Source: an uncultured Prevotellaceae bacterium
Lineage (GTDB): Bacteria; Bacteroidota; Bacteroidia; Bacteroidales; Bacteroidaceae
Reading direction: 5' to 3'
Assembly: GCA_902762325.1 (NCBI GenBank)
Contig: CACWNV010000001.1
Coordinates: forward strand, 62,001-126,000
DNA length: 64,000 nt
A model generated the notes under the pieces. The model was not told where the DNA came from and did no database searches. It saw only the letters and a program-made list of their open reading frames with translations. Both the position numbers and the translations under genes were made by a program. Shown here one piece after another: positions 24,630-32,452 of this stretch (positions are counted from its first letter, which is position 1; each line of letters starts with the position of its first letter).

Positions 24630-26834
24630 ATGCGAAAACTTTTAATTTGTACGATAGCTTTATTCATGGCGGCATCTTTTGCAAGTGCAAGTGAAAAACT
24701 GGATTTAAAGACCATCACCAGCGGCAAGCTTGCTGCCCAGCGGATGAGTGGTCTCATTCCAATTGACGGGACCGATCAGTATGCCCGTATCGTTGATGAC
24801 GGTAAAAAGATTGTCCAATATTCGTTTAAGACAGGCAAGGAGACGGCTGTCCTTTTCGATGCAGAGCATACGCAGGGCGAGAAAGTCGAGAGCGTTGATG
24901 GCTACATCATGTCACCAGATGGCCGCAGGATGCTGATACAGACAAAGACGAAGTATATCTACCGGAGGTCTTTCACGGCGGTTTTCTACATATACACAAT
25001 TCAAAGCAGAAAGTTGGAGCGGTTGTCTGATGGTGGTCCGCAGCAGGTACCTACTTGGTCACCCGATGGTACACAAGTAGCCTTTGTCCGGGAGAACAAT
25101 ATCTATCTGGTGAAACTTCTGTACGACAATTCCGAGAGTCAGGTTACGAAGGACGGAAAGTTCAATGAGATAATCAATGGTGTTCCCGACTGGGTGAATG
25201 AAGAGGAGTTTGAGTTTAATAAGGCTCTGTGCTTTAACGCCGACGGAACGATGATCTGCTGGATTAAGTACGATGAACGTGACGTGAAAGAATACTCACT
25301 CCAGATGTTCAGGGGGATGAAGCCTTCACATGAAGAATATGCTGTGTATCCCGGCAGTTACAGTTATAAGTATCCTAAGGCAGGAGAGGATAATGCGAAA
25401 GTCTCTGCCTGGAGCTACGACATCAAGAGCCATCAGACCTATAAGCTGGATGTTCCTTTGAATAATGACGGGTATCTGCCCCGTATTCTTCCTACGACAG
25501 ACGCTTCCAAGATTCTGGTCTATGCCATGAACAGACATCAGGATCAGCTGAACATCTATACGGTAAACCCGCGAAGTACCATCGCCCAGCTGCTGATCAA
25601 GGAGAGTGTGCCTAAGTATGTGAAGGAAGAGGTTCTTAACTCTGCAGTAGTCGGCGACTCTCATCTGCTGCTTCCAAGCGACCGTGACGGCTATATGCAC
25701 TTGTATGTCTATAACATGAATGGAACGATGGAGCGCAAAGTGGGTGACGGGAACTACGACATCACAGCTGTCTATGGATATGACGAGGCAACGGGTGATG
25801 TCTATTATCAGGCAGCCAGCTTGAATCCGCATGACAGACAAGTGTTTGTGAGTCATAAGAATGGGAAGACCGAGCGGCTCACCGATCAAAAGGGATGGAA
25901 TTCGGCTTTCTTCTCAGGGGATTATAAGTACTTCATCAACACATGGAGCGATAAGGATACACCTTATGTATATACTGTTCGTGACAATAAAGGAAAGGTT
26001 CTTTCCACGCCGGTTGATAATAAAGAGTTGAGAGACAAGCTTTCTGCTTATCCTATCTCGAAGAAAGAGATGTTTACGTTCACTTCCTCTGAGGGAGTTG
26101 AACTTGACGGATGGATGATCAAGCCAGCTGACTTTAATCCCCAGAAGAAGTACCCTGTGATTCTTTTCCAGTATAGCGGTCCGGGCAGCCAGCAGGTTGT
26201 CGATTCATGGAATATCGGTTCGATGGGTCAGGGCGGCTTGTTCGACCACTATTTAGCACAGGAAGGATTCATCGTCGTCTGTGTTGACGGTCGTGGTACA
26301 GGTGCCCGTGGAGCAGAATGGGAGAAATGTACGTATCAGATGCTGGGTAACCTCGAGGCGAAAGACCAGGTAGAGACAGCCCTGTGGTTAGGCAAGCAGA
26401 GTTATGTCGATAAAGATAACATCGGCATCTGGGGCTGGAGCTATGGCGGCTATTGCACCCTGATGAGCATGAGTGAAGGAAGAGGAGTCTTCAAGGCTGG
26501 TGTTGCCGTTGCCCCGCCAACGGATTACCGTTTCTATGACAGCATCTATACAGAGCGGTTCATGCGTACTCCGAAGGAGAATCCTACTGGATATAATGAC
26601 AATCCTGTGACAAGGGCAGAGAAATTCCATGGTGCATTGTTGCTCTGTCATGGCTTGGCGGATGACAATGTCCATCCTCAGAACACTTTTGAATATACCG
26701 AAGCACTTGTTCAGGCAGACAAGGATTTCACGATGAATGTGTATACCAACCGCAATCATAGTATCTATGGCGGGAACACAAGGAATCACTTGTTAAGGCA
26801 GATCAGTCAGTTTTTTATCAATCATTTAAAGTAA
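24630..26834 (+). CDS. Dipeptidyl peptidase IV (S9B serine peptidase), exported
   Basis: 734 aa from the ATG at 24630, which gives a clear signal peptide (LLICTIALFMAASFASA); the frame upstream contains the promoter. The N-terminal half is the beta-propeller ('QQVPTWSPDGTQVAFVRENNIYLV', 'GVPDWVNEEEFEFNKALCFNADGTMICWI'; the Glu-Glu pair in NEEEF corresponds to the amino-terminus-binding residues of DPP-IV). The C-terminal alpha/beta-hydrolase domain has Ser604 in GWSYGGY, Asp in GLADDNVHPQN and His in RNHSIYGGN. It removes Xaa-Pro/Ala dipeptides from peptides in the periplasm, consistent with a peptide-using organism. Followed after 7 nt by a DUF4861-like gene. Confidence 0.92.
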   Translation: MRKLLICTIALFMAASFASASEKLDLKTITSGKLAAQRMSGLIPIDGTDQYARIVDDGKKIVQYSFKTGKETAVLFDAEHTQGEKVESVDGYIMSPDGRRMLIQTKTKYIYRRSFTAVFYIYTIQSRKLERLSDGGPQQVPTWSPDGTQVAFVRENNIYLVKLLYDNSESQVTKDGKFNEIINGVPDWVNEEEFEFNKALCFNADGTMICWIKYDERDVKEYSLQMFRGMKPSHEEYAVYPGSYSYKYPKAGEDNAKVSAWSYDIKSHQTYKLDVPLNNDGYLPRILPTTDASKILVYAMNRHQDQLNIYTVNPRSTIAQLLIKESVPKYVKEEVLNSAVVGDSHLLLPSDRDGYMHLYVYNMNGTMERKVGDGNYDITAVYGYDEATGDVYYQAASLNPHDRQVFVSHKNGKTERLTDQKGWNSAFFSGDYKYFINTWSDKDTPYVYTVRDNKGKVLSTPVDNKELRDKLSAYPISKKEMFTFTSSEGVELDGWMIKPADFNPQKKYPVILFQYSGPGSQQVVDSWNIGSMGQGGLFDHYLAQEGFIVVCVDGRGTGARGAEWEKCTYQMLGNLEAKDQVETALWLGKQSYVDKDNIGIWGWSYGGYCTLMSMSEGRGVFKAGVAVAPPTDYRFYDSIYTERFMRTPKENPTGYNDNPVTRAEKFHGALLLCHGLADDNVHPQNTFEYTEALVQADKDFTMNVYTNRNHSIYGGNTRNHLLRQISQFFINHLK

Positions 26835-26841
26835 GCGTACA

Positions 26842-28062
26842 ATGAGAAGGTCTCTATGTTTATTTGGCCTGTTCCTTTTCTTTTCCCTGACAGGCATGGC
26901 GGCAAATGTTGTCACGGTTGTTGTATCGAATGACGAGAATGTTCAGCAGCAGGGATTGGTCGAAGTGGATTTCAAGATTGTCAAGGACAGACTTGGAATA
27001 GGTGATGACGATGGCTTCGTAGTGAAAAATGCCTTCGGTCAGCAGGTGGAGTATCAGCTGACATACGACGGCAAGTTGTTGTTTGATGCTGCCGTCCGCC
27101 CTTGCGGAACCGCAAAGTACACGATTTCAAAGGGTATTCCTTCACAGATGAAGACTTGGGTGAAAGGGAAGATGTATCCGACCCGCAAAGATGACATCGC
27201 ATGGGAGAACGACCGAAGTGCCTACCGTGTCTATGGGCCTGCACTCCAACGGACTGGCGAGAAATCGTTTGGCGTGGATGTGTGGACGAAAAACACGCCG
27301 GAAATCGTGGTTGAAGACCGTTATACGGCTGACTATGACGGAAACATCCTGAAGAATATCTATCACAAGAAAGGACAGAATGATAAATGGAGGGAGGAAG
27401 ACTTGCGAACTTCTTTCCATCTGGATCATGGCAATGGACTTGACAGCTATAGTGTAGGGGCTACGTTAGGTTGTGGAACTCCGGCACTGATGGATAAGGG
27501 ACAGCTTCTTTTTCCTTACTGTTATAAGGAATATGAGATACTGGATAACGGGCCTCTGAGATTCACCGTGGAGCTTGTTTACAATCCAGCGAAGATAAAG
27601 AATGATGAGAATGTCGTGGAGCATCGGATTATCAGTCTCGATAAAGGCTCTAACTTCAATAAGGTGACAGTCTGGTATGAAGGATTGACCAAGCCTTGTG
27701 ACTTTGCTTCGGGAGTGGTCATTCACTCTGCTGATAAGGAGAGTGTTGTGTTGGGTGACAATTATGTGCATTATGCTGACCCCACGGATAACCCGGAGAA
27801 GCATAATTTCCAGATATACGTGGCTGTATTGTTCCCGAACGGAAAGGTCACAACGAAAAAACTGATGCTGGATAAGCCGTCTGGTGGAATAGAGGGACAT
27901 GCTATCGGCATCCTGAAGAATCTGGAAAACAACCAGAAGTACACCTATTATTTCGGTAGTGCGTGGAGCAAAGCCGACGTGAGAACACAACGGGAGTGGC
28001 AGGTGCGCATAGAAGACTTCATGAATGCACTGGCTAATCCCTTGTCGGTAAGGATTGAATAA
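26842..28062 (+). CDS. DUF4861-like secreted protein
   Basis: 406 aa, signal peptide ending GMAA (about residue 20). 'VTVVVSNDENVQQQGLVEVDF' then 'FVVKNAFGQQVEYQLTYDGKLLFDA..PCGTAKYTI', 'DDIAWENDRSAYRVYGPALQ', 'GFGVDVWTKNTPE'-like and 'NGPLRFTVELVYNP' match the DUF4861 family of Bacteroidota, found in sugar-utilisation settings; some resemble pectate-related enzymes but no activity can be assigned by reading. Starts 7 nt after DPP-IV, so the two share a transcript ending at the hairpin 28111-28148. Confidence 0.7.
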   Translation: MRRSLCLFGLFLFFSLTGMAANVVTVVVSNDENVQQQGLVEVDFKIVKDRLGIGDDDGFVVKNAFGQQVEYQLTYDGKLLFDAAVRPCGTAKYTISKGIPSQMKTWVKGKMYPTRKDDIAWENDRSAYRVYGPALQRTGEKSFGVDVWTKNTPEIVVEDRYTADYDGNILKNIYHKKGQNDKWREEDLRTSFHLDHGNGLDSYSVGATLGCGTPALMDKGQLLFPYCYKEYEILDNGPLRFTVELVYNPAKIKNDENVVEHRIISLDKGSNFNKVTVWYEGLTKPCDFASGVVIHSADKESVVLGDNYVHYADPTDNPEKHNFQIYVAVLFPNGKVTTKKLMLDKPSGGIEGHAIGILKNLENNQKYTYYFGSAWSKADVRTQREWQVRIEDFMNALANPLSVRIE

Positions 28063-28110
28063 GATGACCGTTAGTGTCTGCTAAAGCTTAGTAGCATAAG
28101 ATACCCTTAT

Positions 28111-28148
28111 CCGCAATGCCTGTTCCAAACCAGGTGTTGCGGTTTTTT
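28111..28148 (+). terminator. Terminator after the DPP-IV/DUF4861 pair
   Basis: CCGCAA...CCTG pairs with CAGG...TTGCGG around TTCCAAAC, followed by a T-run at 28143-28148. Confidence 0.8.
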
Positions 28149-28159
28149 GTTTTAATGAA

Positions 28160-28350
28160 GAAATGCTGATAGGCAAACGGATTGGAGCCATGTTTTGGAT
28201 GACGAAATGCTGTAGGCATTAGATTGCTGATGTTTTTGCAATAGAATAAATGCCGTTAGACCGTTAGATTTATGTTGTGTTTCATCGGAAGAAATGCCGT
28301 GAGTGTTAGATTTATGTTGTGTCGCAACAAAAGAAATGCCGTTAGGCATT
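28160..28350. repeat. Degenerate tandem array, about 43-bp period
   Basis: Five units begin with GAAATGCYG (third: TAAATGCCG) at 28160, 28204, 28247, 28291 and 28333, spacings 44, 43, 44 and 42. Units 3 and 4 share GTTAGATTTATGTTGTGT. Units 2 and 5 share AGGCATTAGA, and unit 5 contains the small palindrome ATGCC-GTTA-GGCAT. A 72-codon minus-strand frame over it only mirrors the repeats. The array runs directly into the inverted-repeat element at 28345. Confidence 0.65.
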
Positions 28351-28569
28351 AGACAATGGTAGCCAGCCATACAGAAACGCCCTTGGGTGTTTCGAAATGG
28401 CTGGTATGGAGTTACCCCCCTAAAATAAGCCTGCCTTTATGGTAGGCGACATGGTCAGCCCATGTCCCTTGCATATCAGCAAGGTTATATGTGGTGTGGT
28501 ATCGCTTCCCCAGCCATTTCGCACCCCCTAAAGGGGGAACTGTATGGCTGGCTACCCTTGTCCGATGCC
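28345..28569. repeat. About 225-bp nested inverted-repeat element
   Basis: The left end 28345-28374 is the inverse of 28540-28569 with 27 of 30 positions matching (AGCCAGCCATACAG / CTGTATGGCTGGCT in the middle). Inside, CGAAATGGCTGG (28393-28404) is inverted exactly at 28510-28521. Further in lie the hairpins GACATGG/CCATGTC (28448-28466) and CCTTGC/GCAAGG (28467-28484). No ORF. It could be a mobile non-autonomous element or a structured RNA; the sequence cannot decide. Confidence 0.65.
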
Positions 28570-28655
28570 TCTGGCATCATTCTTTCGATATTAGACATTC
28601 CCAATGTTATTCTCTTATATAATGTTTGTTTTACTTTCGAGAATTTGTCAAATAA

Positions 28656-29028
28656 TATTCGAATTTTGACCCCAAATTAAGGGCATCTTCCTGAACAAAA
28701 ACATTTTCGGTCGAAAAAACGCCATTTTTTGAGGTTTTTTGTAAAATGTTGACAGATAAATGGTTACACGAATTTAAAACTGTAAACGTGCGATTTACAA
28801 AATCAAAATTTGCAAAAGGTATCGTTTAGCCTCGCCAAAGGTATCGTTTCGCCGTGTGAAAGACCATGTTTGAGGCGATGAAACATGGTCTTTGGCGCAG
28901 TCAAAGCTTACCTTTCGCGGTGTGAAAGCTGGTTTTTCGCAAAATGAAGAATAAAGAATGAAGAGTGAAGAATCATGTTTTACAGATTTTAACTTCTCTT
29001 TCATCACTTTTCCCCGACAAGTTTTTGT
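28656..29028. repeat. 373-bp interspersed repeat, copy 1
   Basis: Begins TATTCGAATTTTGACC and ends CCCCGACAAGTTTTTGT. The whole stretch recurs in the same orientation at 50482-50855, about 85-90% identical by eye. It contains the six-unit 22-bp array (28812-28943) and an A/G-rich AATGAAGAA block. It fills most of the space between the nested inverted repeat and the YopX-like gene and has no credible gene. Confidence 0.85.
28812..28943. repeat. 22-bp tandem array, six units (inside repeat copy 1)
   Basis: Units start at 28812, 28834, 28856, 28878, 28900 and 28922, each exactly 22 nt with AAA at positions 4-6 and TTT at 14-16. Cores: AAAGGTATCGTTT (twice), AAAGACCATGTTT, AAACATGGTCTTT, AAAGCTTACCTTT, AAAGCTGGTTTTT. 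Units 3 and 4 are reverse complements in the core and form a perfect 13-bp inverted repeat. Confidence 0.85.
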
Positions 29029-29054
29029 CAAGATTATTGACACGAATAATGTCT

Positions 29055-29771
29055 CTAAGACTTTGCTCTATAATAAGGAGCATGAGCCATTTTGAGATGG
29101 AGTTCTCGTACATTAATTCCGTATGGGTATGCAAGCGTGGCACAGCGTTCGGCAATGTTTACTGTTGGATTATCGCGGTCTAAATCATAGAACACGTTCC
29201 CGATAATCCTCACCTTAGTCGTGTACTTCATGGCGATGGGGCAATTATCGAGAATATAATAGTAATCATCTTGCCTGTCTGCAAAACTATTGACTCCTAC
29301 AATAGTCGTAAAACCATCATCAACTTTACCGCTGAATGTCTTGGCACGACTTCTTCCGCCAGTCGAAGGTATTTCCACATTCGTTGTCATCGTGGCTTTC
29401 ACTACATCGCCCGTATATATTTTCAGTCCTCTATCGTCGATGTAACCAGTATAGAAGCCAGCAAAAGCCACTGGATAAATCTTAATGTCACCAAAAATCT
29501 CCAAATATGAAAGTCTGCCTGTCAGTTCAAAGTCTGACAGTGTCTTATAGTCTTTGCCCTGCTTGTTATTCGTCCAGTAGTACCACTGACCGCGATAGAC
29601 AAACAAGTCTGCCAGACCGCCTGTGCGGAACTTCCTTGGTGCCCATAGAAACCTCACCTCAACGTCGTCGTAGGTCTCAATGTCAACGCCCAACAGAATA
29701 TCATCCAAAAACTGCTCAACTCTCTCCTGAAAGTCTTCAGCACTACACATTACCTTTGTTTTCATCATCAT
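29055..29771 (-). CDS. YopX-like domain protein, unknown function
   Basis: 238 aa. The middle segment 'GFYTGYIDDRGLKIYTGDVVKA' (about residues 106-127) with a closing 'VRIIGNVFYD' resembles the YopX fold, small beta-barrels common in phages and mobile elements ('G-x-x-D-x-x-G-x-x-I-Y-x-G-D-I-V'). The N-terminal 100 residues, including 'QWYYWTNNKQGKDYKTLSDFELTGRLSYLEIFGDIKIYPV', are not recognised. Three ATG codons in a row start the gene. TACCTTTG at 29793-29800 (minus) is its -7 element, and the 19-bp dyad also found before the WYL gene sits just upstream at 29812-29830. It ends facing the 373-bp repeat. Confidence 0.55.
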   Translation of the reverse strand: MMMKTKVMCSAEDFQERVEQFLDDILLGVDIETYDDVEVRFLWAPRKFRTGGLADLFVYRGQWYYWTNNKQGKDYKTLSDFELTGRLSYLEIFGDIKIYPVAFAGFYTGYIDDRGLKIYTGDVVKATMTTNVEIPSTGGRSRAKTFSGKVDDGFTTIVGVNSFADRQDDYYYILDNCPIAMKYTTKVRIIGNVFYDLDRDNPTVNIAERCATLAYPYGINVRELHLKMAHAPYYRAKS

Positions 29772-29792
29772 TCATTTTTAAGTTTGACGATA

Positions 29793-29800
29793 CAAAGGTA
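29793..29800 (-). promoter_or_regulatory. -7 element (TACCTTTG) of the YopX-like gene
   Basis: CAAAGGTA on the plus strand, 21 nt before the ATG. The expected -33 region is occupied by the 19-bp dyad at 29812-29830. Confidence 0.5.
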
Positions 29801-29811
29801 ATGGGCAGTGC

Positions 29812-29830
29812 GGCAAAAACGTTGCACAGT
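29812..29830. promoter_or_regulatory. 19-bp dyad, candidate WYL-regulator operator, copy 1
   Basis: GGCAAAAACGTTGCACAGT, identical to 31479-31497. It contains the dyad GCAA-N5-TTGC. It lies 11 nt upstream of the -7 element of the YopX-like gene, where a bound protein would cover the -33 region. Confidence 0.55.
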
Positions 29831-29845
29831 GAGTTTTTTAATTGC

Positions 29846-30676
29846 CTATTCATTTCGTTTCAAGAACTCAACCAAACTGCTTTGGTATATGTTCCCTTCA
29901 AAATTAGCAGGTGTAATATATTGGCTTATCATGCTTGATGATTTCTTCTCTATTATAGAGCTATTGAAATATTTGAGGAATTCGTCTGTTAACAGTTCTT
30001 TCCACTTGTCTTTAGCTCTCATAATAAGAAAATGAACTTTATCTTTTTTGCTTTCAGCTATGTACCATAGCATATCCTTCAAAAAAGCCTGTGATGCCAA
30101 CTTGTCTTTTTTACGGGGAAATATACGGCCTGAGGTTTGAGAACTATAACCATGGTACTCAACAAGTGCGATTCTCCGGTAAAACTCTTTTTCTTCAAGT
30201 CCAGTATCTTCTCGAAGTTGTCTTAGCATTTTAACCCAGTACCAATCGCCCAACATATTCACGGCATCCCTACATGAAATGGGTTGTCCTTCTTTATCCT
30301 CAGGCAGAAATGAGGTGGCTTCTAATCTTAGAGTCTGCGCTTTGTATTCAATCAGTTTACGCCTTACAACTTCATTCGTTTGCATGAGCATTGCCAAGGT
30401 TTTATTAACCTCAGGAACATAGCCAGGATTAAGACTTAGGATAATAAGACGAGCTTTGAGCGGATTGCCCCACCACGGTTCTGCAGGGATTCTTGTTTCA
30501 ATCTCATCAGATGTGCCTTTTGCCTTGTTGTTGTAATTGTCTATTGCAACTTTATCACCAGTACACACATAATTGTTATTATCGCCAAAAAGGCAATCTG
30601 AATTCTCTGGCTTATACATATCTGCGACTTCCATCCAAGGGTTATAGTGCTCTTTCATGAATTGTTCGTTTGTCAT
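29846..30676 (-). CDS. Hypothetical protein, weakly uracil-DNA-glycosylase-like
   Basis: 276 aa from the ATG at 30676; an upstream in-frame ATG at 30733 gives a Lys/Ile-rich leader that looks non-coding. Features seen: 'EPWWGNPLKARLIILSLNPGYVPEVN' (about 67-92), where I-L-S-L-N-P-G-Y recalls motif 1 of the UDG superfamily; 'VHFLIMRAKDKWKELL' near the C-terminus; 'LVEYHGYSS'. These are hints only, and no full UDG motif 2 (HPS) is seen. It lies 74 nt downstream of the 84-aa gene and 74 nt upstream of the YopX-like gene, all on the minus strand. Base composition is visibly richer in A+T than the flanking housekeeping genes, suggesting acquisition. Confidence 0.5.
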   Translation of the reverse strand: MTNEQFMKEHYNPWMEVADMYKPENSDCLFGDNNNYVCTGDKVAIDNYNNKAKGTSDEIETRIPAEPWWGNPLKARLIILSLNPGYVPEVNKTLAMLMQTNEVVRRKLIEYKAQTLRLEATSFLPEDKEGQPISCRDAVNMLGDWYWVKMLRQLREDTGLEEKEFYRRIALVEYHGYSSQTSGRIFPRKKDKLASQAFLKDMLWYIAESKKDKVHFLIMRAKDKWKELLTDEFLKYFNSSIIEKKSSSMISQYITPANFEGNIYQSSLVEFLKRNE

Positions 30677-30750
30677 AATCTTGTGGACTTGTTTATTTGT
30701 GTGCGAAGTTACTATTATTTTATGAATTATCAATCATCTTTTCCAAAATA

Positions 30751-31005
30751 TTATTCACTATCATTATCTTCGTCATCGTCATCATCATAAAAAAAATAGT
30801 CATCATCTTCACCATGTACGTGTCTCCAAAATATTGAGCTAAGGGTTCTTATAGATAATTGATTGATGAAATAGTAGGTTAATCCGAATCGGTCATCACT
30901 AAGCTGATGGGCTGCCATAAATAATTCTGTAAGTTTATCATCATCTGCATCTCCGTGGCGTGCTCCTATACATGATAAATAATGTGTACGAACGATTTCT
31001 TCCAT
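30751..31005 (-). CDS. Small hypothetical protein with acidic C-terminus
   Basis: 84 aa, not recognised. Residues 1-60 look folded (Trp, Phe, Tyr, His); the last 20 are almost all Asp, Glu, Tyr or Phe, a DNA-mimic-like charge pattern. Start is 14 nt after the stop of the 136-aa gene, so the two are likely translated from one message. Such small acidic partners occur in antitoxins, anti-repressors and immunity proteins; none of these can be shown here. Confidence 0.5.
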   Translation of the reverse strand: MEEIVRTHYLSCIGARHGDADDDKLTELFMAAHQLSDDRFGLTYYFINQLSIRTLSSIFWRHVHGEDDDYFFYDDDDDEDNDSE

Positions 31006-31019
31006 TTCTTCTATGGTAT

Positions 31020-31430
31020 CTATTTTTTCATAGGTCCTATATAATGGTGAGCAAGATTTATTATTTCCACAATCTCATGTGGAGAATGGCTTTTGTATAA
31101 AAACGTGAACGACCATTGAGGTTCAATAGTTTTTAACTTGCGGTCTGACGGTACTATTTTATATGAGTATTCAAAATGATTGTGTCTTAAGTAAGAGCAC
31201 ATCTTTAGATCATAATAAACACCGTCAATGTATCCTCCAAGCCAGGTAGGATCTTTTAAAATAAAGAGATTCTCAAGAGAAATCTTGCTAAACTTTATTT
31301 CCATTTTCTCTGAAGCAAAAAAAGATGTTAACTCTTTATACACTTGTTCAGCATATTGAGCACACAATCTTCTGTTGGTACGTCTCTTTCCTTTTTTGGT
31401 GATACCGCTTTTTACCTTTTTCTTGTTCAT
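31020..31430 (-). CDS. Hypothetical protein with basic N-terminus
   Basis: 136 aa, not recognised. The first 22 residues are strongly basic (Lys/Arg/Thr/Gly), then a mixed fold with several aromatic residues ('DPTWLGGYIDGVYYDLKMCSYLRHNHFEYSYKI'). First gene of the minus-strand group and divergent from the WYL regulator; the shared 110-nt gap holds the 19-bp dyad. The basic protein followed directly by an acidic one (84 aa) suggests a pair that may bind each other, by inference only. Confidence 0.5.
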   Translation of the reverse strand: MNKKKVKSGITKKGKRRTNRRLCAQYAEQVYKELTSFFASEKMEIKFSKISLENLFILKDPTWLGGYIDGVYYDLKMCSYLRHNHFEYSYKIVPSDRKLKTIEPQWSFTFLYKSHSPHEIVEIINLAHHYIGPMKK

Positions 31431-31478
31431 ATTAAAATGTTAATTGGTTATTATTGATGTAAAGGAATGAAAAGAAAA

Positions 31479-31497
31479 GGCAAAAACGTTGCACAGT
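31479..31497. promoter_or_regulatory. 19-bp dyad, candidate WYL-regulator operator, copy 2
   Basis: Same 19 bases as 29812-29830, between the divergent 136-aa gene and the WYL gene. It ends 15 nt before the -7 element of the WYL promoter and overlaps its -33 region, consistent with autoregulation. Confidence 0.55.
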
Positions 31498-31520
31498 ACT
31501 ATTTTTTCTTTGTACTTTTG
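31488..31520 (+). promoter_or_regulatory. Promoter of the WYL regulator gene
   Basis: TACTTTTG at 31513-31520 is a good -7 element; GTTG at 31488-31491, inside the dyad, is the nearest -33 match at 21 nt. ATG follows 20 nt after. Confidence 0.55.
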
Positions 31521-31540
31521 CAAAAGAAAACAATTCTGCT

Positions 31541-32452
31541 ATGGCTAAATATCTATTTGCACGCTACATTTGGGAGCTTACTACCATTTACCGATTGAAG
31601 CGCGTTACGTTGAAGGAACTGAATGAGCATTGGAGTAAGTGCTATCTGTACGATGGAAAGGACATTCCACGTCGCACATTTGACTATCACCGTAAGGAAA
31701 TCGAAATGCTGTTTAACCTAAACATTGTCTGTGACAAGCGTGACAATACTTATCACGTTGAAGATGACAGCAGTTTCCAAAACGGAGAGCTTCGCCGATG
31801 GCTTGTGAATAGCGTGGCTGTAAGTTCCATTGTGCGACAGGCAGAGGACTTGGAAAATCGTATAGCATTGGAGCATATCCCATCGAGTGAGCCATTTCTT
31901 CCAGATATTATTCAGGCACTTCGTGAGAACAAGATCATTACATTCAACTATCAGAGTTTTGACAGGGAAATTATAACATGCCATACCCTCATGCCTTATG
32001 CTCTAAAGCTGTTCCGTCAACGTTGGTATATTGTAGGAAAGCCACTCGACAATGATAAGATTCTTATTTTTGCCACTGACCGTATCAGTACCCTTTCCGT
32101 TGAGCAGCAGACCTTCAAGTATCCGAAGGATTTCGATATTAATGATTATTACCACGACTCATTTGGAATTATCATTGAAGAGGGCGTTTCTTGTGAACAC
32201 ATCGTCATCAAAGTCGCAAGCAGTCAGGTGAAATATTTGCGAACGCTTCCACTCCATAGTTCCCAGCAAGAGACGACTATTACACCCGATTATTCTCTCT
32301 TTGAGTATGACTTGAAACCTACTTACGACTTCGAGCAAGAGATTTTATCACATCGTGAGGATTTTGAAGTCCTCACGCCTATATCTTTCAGGGATAGGAT
32401 CAAGACAATCATTGGAGAGATGTACAAGCACTATAGTATTGACCCTGAGTAG
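31541..32452 (+). CDS. WYL-domain transcriptional regulator
   Basis: 303 aa. An N-terminal helix-turn-helix region ('VTLKELNEHW..CYLYDGKDIPRRTFDYHRKEIEMLF', about 22-60) is followed by the WYL ligand-sensing domain with 'IITFNYQSF' (about 133-141), 'LMPYALKLFRQRWYIVG' (R-W-Y-I is the name motif) and a WCX-like C-terminal region ending in 'RIKTIIGEMYKHY'. WYL regulators commonly control phage-defence and stress genes by binding nucleotides. The 19-bp dyad before this gene and before the YopX-like gene is its likely operator. The nearby minus-strand genes are the probable regulon. A bidirectional terminator lies 200 nt downstream. Confidence 0.85.
   Translation: MAKYLFARYIWELTTIYRLKRVTLKELNEHWSKCYLYDGKDIPRRTFDYHRKEIEMLFNLNIVCDKRDNTYHVEDDSSFQNGELRRWLVNSVAVSSIVRQAEDLENRIALEHIPSSEPFLPDIIQALRENKIITFNYQSFDREIITCHTLMPYALKLFRQRWYIVGKPLDNDKILIFATDRISTLSVEQQTFKYPKDFDINDYYHDSFGIIIEEGVSCEHIVIKVASSQVKYLRTLPLHSSQQETTITPDYSLFEYDLKPTYDFEQEILSHREDFEVLTPISFRDRIKTIIGEMYKHYSIDPE

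Noticed and set aside
28152-28370. 72-codon minus-strand ORF with repeated peptides
   Set aside because: It only reflects the 43-bp tandem units and part of the inverted repeat; period is not always a multiple of three and no start signal is present.
28812-28943. CRISPR array
   Set aside because: Units are directly adjacent, have no unique spacers, and vary inside; no cas genes are in the window.
28656-29028. Insertion sequence
   Set aside because: No transposase frame, no terminal inverted repeats, and no target-site duplication were seen.
28795-29043. 82-codon minus-strand ORF
   Set aside because: It lies wholly in the 373-bp repeat; the second copy of the repeat does not keep the frame.
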